7,397 nucleotides of DNA, from NCBI GenBank assembly GCA_005877345.1, contig VBPR01000165.1, positions 1 through 7,397 on the forward strand, in the 5' to 3' direction. The notes beneath the pieces are model-generated. The model saw only the letters and a list, made by a program, of their open reading frames with translations, did no database searches and was not told where the DNA came from. The translations under genes and the position numbers were made by a program. This document shows, piece by piece, positions 1 to 5,104 of the stretch (positions are counted from its first letter, which is position 1; the number at the start of each line of letters is the position of its first letter). The DNA is from Nitrososphaerota archaeon. Its GTDB lineage: Archaea > Thermoproteota > Nitrososphaeria > Nitrososphaerales > Nitrososphaeraceae.

Positions 1-36
1 TTCTGCAATCCGTCCAAAACGGTTTAAAAAAAGTGA

Positions 37-240
37 GATAAAAGTGGTAAGTTGTCTTATCCCTCCCAATATGATCTCGCGATAAATAAGAAATTGACAT
101 TCTATCAAATAACCTTCCTGGAACGACAGGAAGGATGTCAGCTTTTATCTTTAGATTTACGTCAAAGCACCTTTTTATCCACTGATGAAAAAATCGTGAC
201 ATCAAAGAAACGTAGTACCAATCTTCGTTTTGCAATCTAA
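37..240 (+). other. Weak open frame, possibly the 3' end of a gene or chance
   Basis: A frame is open from just after the stop at 34-36 to the TAA at 238-240. The first usable start is TTG at 52, which would give 62 residues ending in a basic stretch (TSKKRSTNLRFAI). There is no ATG and no recognisable domain or signal peptide. A different frame is open from base 2 to about 82, so this could be the tail of a gene entering from outside the window through a frameshift, but I cannot show that. I do not recognise the product. Chance is a reasonable explanation at this length in AT-rich DNA. Confidence 0.2.
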
Positions 241-512
241 TCCATTCTTCATTTTTTGCCACATATATGAAAAAGAGAGTCGGAAATTGCAATATAAATA
301 ATTAAAAGAGAATATGGAAATAAATACTAATGAAAAGTCATTTTAGTTCTTTTTTTTGCGTTATGACAACTTTTATCGTACTCCACAAAGTAAAAAACTA
401 CTTGTCTAAGAGCTTTCATTGCATTTGCAGCTGTACTAAATTTAAGATCATAATCTGGGGTCGCAAAACTTATAGACTCAATTTTAGAACCATTAAAAAG
501 CGGTGCTCGTAT
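241..512. other. Intergenic region upstream of tRNA-Trp
   Basis: No convincing gene with a start codon is seen here. The plus-strand ORF starting at 330 runs into the tRNA-Trp and is best treated as spurious. On the minus strand a frame without an early start codon is open from 599 to the stop at 327-329; its translation over about 330-510 looks protein-like (see findings). The region also contains the likely tRNA-Trp promoter near 469-476. Confidence 0.5.
469..476 (+). promoter_or_regulatory. Possible TATA box for tRNA-Trp
   Basis: CTTATAGA lies about 40 bases before the first base of the mature tRNA. Archaeal transcription usually starts about 26 bases after the TATA box centre, which would put the start near 498 and give a 5' leader of roughly 15 nt for RNase P to remove. 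This is inferred from position and composition only. Confidence 0.3.
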
Positions 513-550
513 GGGGTCGTAGCGAAGCCAGGCATCGCAACGGGCTCCAG

Positions 551-582
551 ATCTAATTAATAGGGCTTTATTAGAGAATGAA
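551..582 (+). other. tRNA-Trp intron 1 (anticodon loop, 37/38)
   Basis: This 32-nt insertion sits at the canonical archaeal position, one base 3' of the anticodon. It has its own helix: TCTAAT (552-557) pairs with ATTAGA (570-575). The central helix of the expected bulge-helix-bulge is not a clean four base pairs, so the splice is probably a relaxed form. The exact boundaries are inferred from restoring a seven-base anticodon loop and can shift by a base. Confidence 0.8.
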
Positions 583-604
583 ACCCGTGGATCGAGGGTT
601 CAAA

Positions 605-633
605 TGTTGTGAGTTAAAACACGACAGAATACA
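605..633 (+). other. tRNA-Trp intron 2 (T-loop, non-canonical)
   Basis: This 29-nt insertion lies between tRNA positions 59 and 60. It contains the helix GTTGTG (606-611) with CACGAC (620-625), including one G-U pair. Just outside it, TTC (599-601) can pair with GAA (627-629), leaving unpaired bases on each side, which is close to a bulge-helix-bulge. Its removal joins TTCAAA to T and restores a perfect T-arm. Cutting 606-634 instead gives the same product, so the boundary is ambiguous by one base. Confidence 0.8.
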
Positions 634-647
634 TCCCTTCGGCCCCA

Positions 648-659
648 TTTTGATTTATT
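648..659 (+). terminator. T-rich tract after tRNA-Trp
   Basis: TTTTGATTTATT follows directly after the discriminator base. Archaeal RNA polymerase commonly terminates at T-rich tracts, so this is a plausible terminator. No hairpin is involved. Confidence 0.35.
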
Positions 660-752
660 ACAAATTCCTTAATGGCCTTATTATGATAAAAACGACCTTT
701 GATTCCAGATCAGAATTTTTCCCATTTGATTCAATTGCTAAATTGAATTCAA

Positions 753-1052
753 TCATTTTAGACAATCTTCAATTGCTCTGTAGGATCCAAATGTTTTCTG
801 AGCTTCAGGAATACGTTTTTGAAGCGCCTCGCCTGCAGATTCTATGAATAAAGACATCGGGTCTTGTTTCTTGAATAATTTCAAGAATGCCTTTTTTGGT
901 TTATTCAACTTGTCAAAAAAAATCGTAGAACTATCCTCTATTATGACATCAGCTTCACTACAAGACACTCCGTGAGTTAAGAGATGTTTTTCTAACTTTG
1001 CAGCAAATCGTGCAAAGTGGATTGAGTATGTCTCCTGATCTAGATTTGGCAA
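753..1052 (-). CDS. Small hypothetical protein, 99 aa
   Basis: This frame encodes a 99-residue soluble, charged protein rich in Lys and Glu with probable helices throughout (for example residues 12-26, FARFAAKLEKHLLTH). There is no signal peptide, membrane segment or recognised motif. The assumed start is TTG at 1052; only two codons separate it from an upstream in-frame stop, and the next Met is deep in the protein, so TTG is the only practical full-length start. No clear Shine-Dalgarno sequence or TATA box was found. Its start overlaps the end of the ORF at 1040-1228 by 13 bases in another frame, which could mean coupling or a frameshifted remnant. Amino acid use looks like real protein, but I cannot assign a function. 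Confidence 0.45.
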   Translation of the reverse strand: MPNLDQETYSIHFARFAAKLEKHLLTHGVSCSEADVIIEDSSTIFFDKLNKPKKAFLKLFKKQDPMSLFIESAGEALQKRIPEAQKTFGSYRAIEDCLK

Positions 1053-1228
1053 TAACAGTTAATTATCCAATCCATATTATTTAAAAATTTTTTAATATAA
1101 TGGGTTCGGACCTTATCTAGCATATAGATTTTGTAATAACTATTGATTTTTCCGATGGTAAAATTTGGTTTTAACACTTTATCATGGGTTTCACATATTG
1201 GACGAATTAAAAAGAACCTCATTTCCAT
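1040..1228 (-). CDS. Doubtful small ORF, 62 aa, just after tRNA-Cys
   Basis: This ORF starts at ATG 1228 (or ATG 1222), 15 bases beyond the tRNA-Cys 3' end, and runs to 1040. The product is basic and aromatic-rich (FFLIRPICETHDK near the start, then many Tyr, Lys and Ile) and has no motif I recognise. It overlaps the 99-aa ORF by 13 bases. It may be a chance ORF in AT-rich DNA, a real small protein read from the tRNA-Cys transcript, or the first half of a gene broken by a frameshift near 1040-1052. A run of five T on the coding strand (1209-1213), a possible terminator for the tRNA, falls inside it, which counts against it. Confidence 0.2.
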   Translation of the reverse strand: MEMRFFLIRPICETHDKVLKPNFTIGKINSYYKIYMLDKVRTHYIKKFLNNMDWIINCYCQI

Positions 1229-1243
1229 CTTGGGTTGACTCTA

Positions 1244-1330
1244 AGGTGGGGAAGGGATTCGAACCCTTATAAATTCGCTAACTTCATAGTAATTCTGCAG
1301 GCGAACGCATAACCGCTCTGCCACCCCACC
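1244..1330 (-). tRNA. tRNA-Cys (anticodon GCA) with 15-nt intron
   Basis: Read on the minus strand, the acceptor GGTGGGG pairs with CCCCACC, followed by discriminator U (complement of A1244), the identity base of tRNA-Cys. The D-arm is GCA...TGC with GCGG in the loop. The anticodon stem TTCGC pairs with GCGAA. The T-arm is AAGGG-TTCGAAT-CCCTT and the variable loop is TTTAT. The anticodon loop is 22 nt rather than 7; removing 15 nt gives CTGCAGA with anticodon GCA (1296-1298). The mature length is 72 nt and CCA is not encoded. It is on the same strand as citrate synthase, 109 bp downstream of it, but an upstream A/T-rich box suggests its own promoter. Confidence 0.93.
1280..1294 (-). other. 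tRNA-Cys intron, 15 nt, at 37/38
   Basis: The intron reads AATTACTATGAAGTT on the minus strand and sits one base 3' of the anticodon, the standard archaeal site. The boundary can slide by one base because both junctions carry an A. It is very short and has no obvious internal helix, so bulge-helix-bulge recognition must rely mostly on exon pairing. Confidence 0.75.
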
Positions 1331-1361
1331 GTTAAATATGTATATGTTTGACAAATTTTCT

Positions 1362-1371
1362 CAATTTAAAG
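1362..1371 (-). promoter_or_regulatory. Possible TATA box for tRNA-Cys
   Basis: The coding strand reads CTTTAAATTGA here, centred about 36 bases before the mature 5' end of the tRNA. That would place transcription start about 10 bases upstream of the tRNA. A second AT-rich element (CATATACATATTTAA) lies too close to the tRNA to serve as its TATA box. Confidence 0.3.
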
Positions 1372-1439
1372 CATTGTCTGGACAACGATTAACATGGCAG
1401 TGCAATAATAGATGAATAAATAATGGAATAAATCACAAA

Positions 1440-2651
1440 TTACTGACCTTCTACAAGTTTTGTGATTCGCTTATCTATTGGATTATATTCGCAGCCCATA
1501 GGTCCACAATATCTTCCTACATATTCAGCCTTTGGCCTATACAATGCAGTCTTTGGAGCCGCCTCGGCAAACTTCTCTTCTATCACATGAGATGCCCAAC
1601 CAGAAATTCTAGCAATGGCGAAAATAGTTGTAAACAGGTCCATAGAAATACCTAAACTGTAATAAAGTGATGCACTGTAGAGATCTACGTTTGGATATAT
1701 CGATTGTTTTCTACTTTCCAGTAGATATTTTTTGGTCATCTTTTCAACCTGTTCTGTCATTTCAAACCACGGAGTCTCACGTTCCTTGTTCACCGTCCTT
1801 GATAATCGATATAGAACTTCTGCTCTAGGGTCTGTAGTCTTGTAGACTGCATGACCCATACCCATAATTTTGTCACCACGATCAAGTCTCTCAATTACCC
1901 ATTTGTCAACATTCTCTATTTTACCAATATCTAGAAGCATTTTCATAACTTGAGTGTTCGCCCCCCCATGTAATGATCCTGATAATGCTCCTATCGCACC
2001 CGTTGTTGATGCATAAATATGTGCCTTTGTCGATGCTATCTCTCTTGCCGCAAATGTCGAAGCATTAAAACTATGTTCTGCATGAAGTATCAAACAAATA
2101 TCAAATATTTTTGCCTCTTCGTGCTTTGGTCTGGTACCAAAAAGCATGTACAAGAAATTTTCTGCATTTGTCATTTCGTTAGACGGCTTAATAATATCTT
2201 TTCCATTTCTAATCCTATCCCAAACAGCAACAATAGTTGGGATCTTTGAAATCAGCATTTTAGCTCTTTTGATATTCATATCATGTGAATCATCTTGTAT
2301 ATCCAAATCATAATCAGGCAACTGGGATATACAGGATTGAAGCACGTCCATCGGAGAAGCTATGATGGGTCTGTTTTTCAAATTTTGGTACAGGGCTTCT
2401 GGAATTTCTCGGTTTTCTTTCAGATCTAAAGTAAATTCGGACAACTCTTCCTTTGTTGGAAGATCTCCAAAAAGCAAGAGATATGAGGTTTCTTCAAAAG
2501 TTGAATGAGTTACGAGGTCTAAAATATCATAACCGCGGTAAATTAACTCACCGTGTTCACCATCAATTGAACATATCCTTGTATCTGCCACAACGATATT
2601 CCTCAAGCCTATGTTCCTAGCATCTATATTTCTCATGCCACTCATTGACAT
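1440..2651 (-). CDS. gltA: Citrate synthase
   Basis: The cytoplasmic enzyme condenses oxaloacetate and acetyl-CoA to citrate, the entry step of the TCA and biosynthetic route. The 403-residue length is normal for archaeal type citrate synthase. Hallmarks include IDGEHGELIYRGYDI near residues 29-43, HAEHSFNAST (190-199), SLHGGAN (226-232), GMGHAVYKTTDPR (264-276) and PNVDLYSA (320-327). By comparison with the pig enzyme, the catalytic trio is H228, H267 and D323, with oxaloacetate-binding arginines at R276 and R348; all are present. The 2-methylcitrate synthase subfamily is close and cannot be excluded by eye, but a lone copy without prp genes favours citrate synthase. ATG at 2651 is the first start; ATG 2645 and 2636 are alternatives. 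The nearby TATA box implies a nearly leaderless transcript. The gene is single, not in an operon. Confidence 0.95.
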   Translation of the reverse strand: MSMSGMRNIDARNIGLRNIVVADTRICSIDGEHGELIYRGYDILDLVTHSTFEETSYLLLFGDLPTKEELSEFTLDLKENREIPEALYQNLKNRPIIASPMDVLQSCISQLPDYDLDIQDDSHDMNIKRAKMLISKIPTIVAVWDRIRNGKDIIKPSNEMTNAENFLYMLFGTRPKHEEAKIFDICLILHAEHSFNASTFAAREIASTKAHIYASTTGAIGALSGSLHGGANTQVMKMLLDIGKIENVDKWVIERLDRGDKIMGMGHAVYKTTDPRAEVLYRLSRTVNKERETPWFEMTEQVEKMTKKYLLESRKQSIYPNVDLYSASLYYSLGISMDLFTTIFAIARISGWASHVIEEKFAEAAPKTALYRPKAEYVGRYCGPMGCEYNPIDKRITKLVEGQ

Positions 2652-2663
2652 ATACTACGTCAA

Positions 2664-2676
2664 ATTTATATATTAA
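2664..2676 (-). promoter_or_regulatory. TATA box of citrate synthase
   Basis: The coding strand shows TTTAATATATAAATTTG just upstream of the gene. Its centre is about 19-20 bases before ATG 2651, so a start about 26 bases downstream of the box would fall near 2645, at or after the first ATG. This suggests leaderless translation from ATG 2651, 2645 or 2636. Confidence 0.5.
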
Positions 2677-2978
2677 ACTAATCCCGCTTCACAACAACTG
2701 ATATAAAGTGAATCCAAAAAGCTAGTATCATTGATAAATCTAATCAGCTACTTCACCTATTAATTTTTGATGATTAAATTTTTACCTTGATTATTATTTT
2801 TACTTACTCACAGTTTTCAAATTTATCTATATTTTGTACTATTACATTAAACTGTCATGATATTCTAGAACTCAAACGATTCTTGAAATTTGGTGTAAAA
2901 AGATAAAGCTACAGTTTACTATTTGGGGATATGCTAGTGCTCTATTCATTTGTGTTGTATTAACAAGAACTTATTGTT
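2677..2978. other. Intergenic region between discoidin gene and citrate synthase
   Basis: AT-rich, with no ORF or RNA fold that I can support. It should hold the 3' end of the discoidin transcript: the coding strand has a T-rich tract (TTTATCTTTTT) near 2895-2905, about 75 bases past the stop codon, which is a plausible archaeal terminator. Confidence 0.4.
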
Positions 2979-4766
2979 TCAAACTGGAGGAACAATTTCT
3001 CTTGCAGAGAATTTCTTGAAATCATATGTCACTCCATTTGACTTGAATATAATCATGGGAGAGCCCCAAGTTATTGCTGCACCATCTGTTCTTGCATTAC
3101 AATGCGTCATGTCGTTACCCCAATTCCCTTTATCTACAAGTTCTGTCGCCTTTTGCCAATTATTGTTATTATCTTTGTCTACATAGGATTCAAGCTTAAC
3201 ACTACCATCAGGCAGGTTATACACAATGCCCTTAAATCCTATCCATTTGTCCATAGTCGAGCCAATTGTTATTCCAGAGTATGGTTTTATGTCATAATTT
3301 ACATGCCACATCTCTTTTTTGAATTTGAATTTTCCATTAGTAAAATCAATATTATTGTGATACGATGAACCACCACATCCTTCGTGGACGTTTGTACTAT
3401 GCCTAACGCTTCTAGAAACTAGGGAAATTTCGTCTCCTCCACCAGCGGTTGACAGAACTTTCACGTACATTGTAATTTCAACGTTTTTCCAATCTGTAGG
3501 TTTGTAAAAGTATCCAATTTGGGCCAACCTTGAATAATCGTACGTTGGAAGACTTGATCTAACTTCATCAGACGGAAATCCAGAACTTTTTGTGAAAGCA
3601 AGCATTCTTGTAGTCCCAGGTTTAAGATGCCAGCTGCCATCAGTATTTTTACTAATTTCAGCACCGTTTCTATCAAACTGACCATCATCAGGCTTTGTTG
3701 GATTGAAGAACCATGTTTCTCCACCAGATGCTGTCGGATAAATCATCTTGACTCCATCACCGCCAGCATTGCCATCTCCTGTTCCTCCACCGTCCCCTGT
3801 TGATGGTGGCGTCGATGGTGGCGTCGATGGTGGCGTTGGAGGACTTGTATTTTGTATGCTCAATTTAACTTCAGTAATACTTGCATAATCATTTTGAGTG
3901 TTACCATTTACAGTTATCTTTACATATCGTGCGTTAATATTAGAAAGAGCATATTTTTCAAGGTTTAGCGTAGTACCGCTACTCTTTTTTTCAAGTAGTT
4001 TTGTATATGTACTGCCGTCCTTGGAAGTAGAAATAACAAAATTATTCTGCCTCTCGTTGCCTTTGTACCAGGCAATATTTACACTACATATGTTTTTACT
4101 TGTACCTAGATCCAATTGAATCCATGATCCTTTACCATAATTAGACCATCTAGTATTCAGATTATTATCAAGTACATTTGAAGAAGGAAAGCCCGTTTGA
4201 CTAGCTGATCGTTGAAGACCTTTGATGCTGGCGATAGAACACTGAGTTTGCTGTGGTTGATTCAACGACGTTGTCTGTATTCTAACTTCAGTAATACTTG
4301 CATAATCATTTTGAGTGTTACCATTTACAGTCATCTTTACATATCGTGCGTTAATATTAGAAAGAGCATATTTTTCAAGGTTTAGCGTAGTACCGCTACT
4401 CTTTTTTTCAAGTACTTTTGTATATGTACTGCCATCCTTGGAAGTAGAAATAACAAAATTATTCTGCCTCTCGTTGCCTTTGTACCAGGCAATATTTACA
4501 CTACATATGTTTTTACTTGTACCTAGATCCAATTGAATCCATGATCCTTTACCATAATTAGACCATAACGTATTGAAGTTATTGTCAATTACGTTTTTTG
4601 GAATAAAAATTTGATTGCTTGCACTAGCAGAAAGGCCTGTGATATTTGTGTCAGCGCAAGCTGAGCTTGTTCCGTCAGCAGCAAAAGAAGGATGAATTGA
4701 TTGTGAAAAAATAAAGCTAAATACTATAAATACGACCAATATTGACCTGGAAAAAATACTTGACAA
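2979..4766 (-). CDS. Secreted protein with two discoidin (F5/8 type C) domains
   Basis: Residues 1-30 form a Sec signal peptide (basic start, hydrophobic core LVVFIVFSFIF, cleavage near SFAA). Two discoidin domains follow, about 37-165 and 176-304, each with the family hallmark WIQLDLG (76-82, 215-221), a conserved Cys, and DNN.NT.WSNYGKGS. Discoidin domains bind sugars or other surface ligands. A linker of TPPS repeats and a Gly/Asp-rich stretch (310-338) leads to a C-terminal domain (340-595) rich in Trp, Tyr and Gly with likely beta strands. This domain contains DEVRSSLP (400-407), GCGGSSYHNN (463-472) and WIGFKGIVYNLPDGSVKLESYVD-like text (508-530). It is reminiscent of concanavalin-like lectin or polysaccharide-lyase folds, but I cannot assign activity. 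There is no C-terminal anchor. The start is TTG at 4766; an in-frame stop lies two codons upstream and GAGTGA sits 7 nt before it. Confidence 0.9.
   Translation of the reverse strand: MSSIFSRSILVVFIVFSFIFSQSIHPSFAADGTSSACADTNITGLSASASNQIFIPKNVIDNNFNTLWSNYGKGSWIQLDLGTSKNICSVNIAWYKGNERQNNFVISTSKDGSTYTKVLEKKSSGTTLNLEKYALSNINARYVKMTVNGNTQNDYASITEVRIQTTSLNQPQQTQCSIASIKGLQRSASQTGFPSSNVLDNNLNTRWSNYGKGSWIQLDLGTSKNICSVNIAWYKGNERQNNFVISTSKDGSTYTKLLEKKSSGTTLNLEKYALSNINARYVKITVNGNTQNDYASITEVKLSIQNTSPPTPPSTPPSTPPSTGDGGGTGDGNAGGDGVKMIYPTASGGETWFFNPTKPDDGQFDRNGAEISKNTDGSWHLKPGTTRMLAFTKSSGFPSDEVRSSLPTYDYSRLAQIGYFYKPTDWKNVEITMYVKVLSTAGGGDEISLVSRSVRHSTNVHEGCGGSSYHNNIDFTNGKFKFKKEMWHVNYDIKPYSGITIGSTMDKWIGFKGIVYNLPDGSVKLESYVDKDNNNNWQKATELVDKGNWGNDMTHCNARTDGAAITWGSPMIIFKSNGVTYDFKKFSAREIVPPV
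3802..3837 (-). repeat. Three 12-bp tandem units encoding TPPS linker
   Basis: The plus-strand unit GATGGTGGCGTC occurs three times in tandem (3802-3813, 3814-3825 and, with one change, 3826-3837). It encodes the Thr-Pro-Pro-Ser linker between the second discoidin domain and the C-terminal domain. Such repeats commonly gain or lose units by slippage. Confidence 0.85.
3866..4149 (-). repeat. Direct repeat copy A, inside discoidin domain 2
   Basis: This 284-bp segment matches 4283-4566 exactly 417 bp away, with only three mismatches by direct comparison. Two change the protein (I284 versus M145, L257 versus V118) and one is silent. Sequence flanking the block diverges sharply on both sides, although the protein domain continues. 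A recent duplication or gene conversion limited to the domain core explains this. Confidence 0.95.
4283..4566 (-). repeat. Direct repeat copy B, inside discoidin domain 1
   Basis: Partner of the repeat at 3866-4149; 281 of 284 bases agree. It encodes most of discoidin domain 1, from the WSNYGKGS motif to the end of the domain. Confidence 0.95.
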
Positions 4767-4924
4767 CTTTTATTCACTCGCTCGTATTTCCCTTAATTTG
4801 CAACTGTAACTAGGATAGTATTCTAAGTTGGTATACATGAAGTAAATATAATATATCAAATTATGACGATGAATCATCGGAAAATAATCTTATTACATAT
4901 TATATATGCAAGACTAAGATTTGT

Positions 4925-4944
4925 ACTTATAATACGTTATAAGT
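4925..4944. repeat. Perfect inverted repeat, 8-bp arms
   Basis: ACTTATAA and TTATAAGT flank the spacer TACG. It is the best of the inverted repeats between the dehydrogenase and discoidin genes. It could be an operator for a dimeric regulator or a transcript-end hairpin; the sequence alone does not decide between these. Confidence 0.6.
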
Positions 4945-4968
4945 CAGTTAAACATAATACTTTTTATA

Positions 4969-4985
4969 AAATATCTACGATATTT
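4969..4985. repeat. Inverted repeat, 7-bp arms
   Basis: AAATATC and GATATTT flank the spacer TAC. A smaller repeat, CTATT-GTA-AATAG, follows two bases later (4988-5000), and TTTAC-A-GTAAA is at 5009-5019. In DNA this AT-rich some such repeats arise by chance, but their clustering is notable. Confidence 0.45.
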
Positions 4986-5104
4986 ATCTATTGTAAATAG
5001 TGTTACTCTTTACAGTAAATTTAACTGGAAAAAAAACATTGAAGGATTGTACATAAGATATATAAATTGGTTGTCAAAAAATGAGATGTTTCGCCTATTG
5101 AGAG

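Larger units (their letters stand above)
513..647 (+). tRNA. tRNA-Trp (anticodon CCA) with two introns
   Basis: The acceptor stem GGGGTCG (513-519) pairs with CGGCCCC (640-646), followed by discriminator A647; CCA is not encoded. The D-stem GCGA (522-525) pairs with TCGC (535-538), and the loop contains GG. The anticodon stem ACGGG (540-544) pairs with CCCGT (584-588), and the loop reads CTCCAG plus A583 with anticodon CCA at 547-549. The variable region is GGATC. The T-stem GAGGG (594-598) pairs with CCCTT (635-639). Two insertions interrupt this fold: about 551-582 after position 37, and about 605-633 inside the T-loop. Removing both leaves a standard 74-nt tRNA with T-loop TTCAAAT. Archaeal splicing endonuclease would be expected to remove both. 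A T-run follows at 648-651. Protein ORFs overlapping this interval on either strand are shadows. Confidence 0.9.
4767..5104. other. AT-rich intergenic region with clustered inverted repeats
   Basis: This 338-bp stretch has no supported gene. It is the promoter region of the discoidin gene and the 3' region of the alcohol dehydrogenase. A TATA-like run (coding strand TTGATATATTATATTTA, about 4843-4859) could drive the discoidin gene with a leader of about 60 nt. Inverted repeats lie at 4867-4879, 4925-4944, 4969-4985, 4988-5000 and 5009-5019. Confidence 0.6.

Noticed and set aside
330..560. Plus-strand ORF of 76 codons
   Set aside because: Its 3' part runs through the tRNA-Trp gene and its composition is Cys/Phe/Lys-rich as expected from chance AT-rich reading.
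578..847. Plus-strand ORF of 89 codons
   Set aside because: It starts inside the tRNA-Trp gene and is antisense to the better 99-aa ORF; it has no motif.
2019..2249. Plus-strand ORF inside citrate synthase
   Set aside because: Antisense shadow of a clearly real conserved enzyme.
2950..3724. Other-frame ORFs over the discoidin C-terminal domain (2950-3186, 3102-3368, 3461-3724)
   Set aside because: All overlap a coherent 595-residue protein with signal peptide and domains; none has a recognisable product.
3898..4536. Two nearly identical 73-codon plus-strand ORFs (3898-4119 and 4315-4536)
   Set aside because: They are antisense shadows of the duplicated discoidin cores; their similarity comes from the repeat.
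4867..5019. CRISPR array
   Set aside because: The inverted repeats differ from each other and are not evenly spaced direct repeats.
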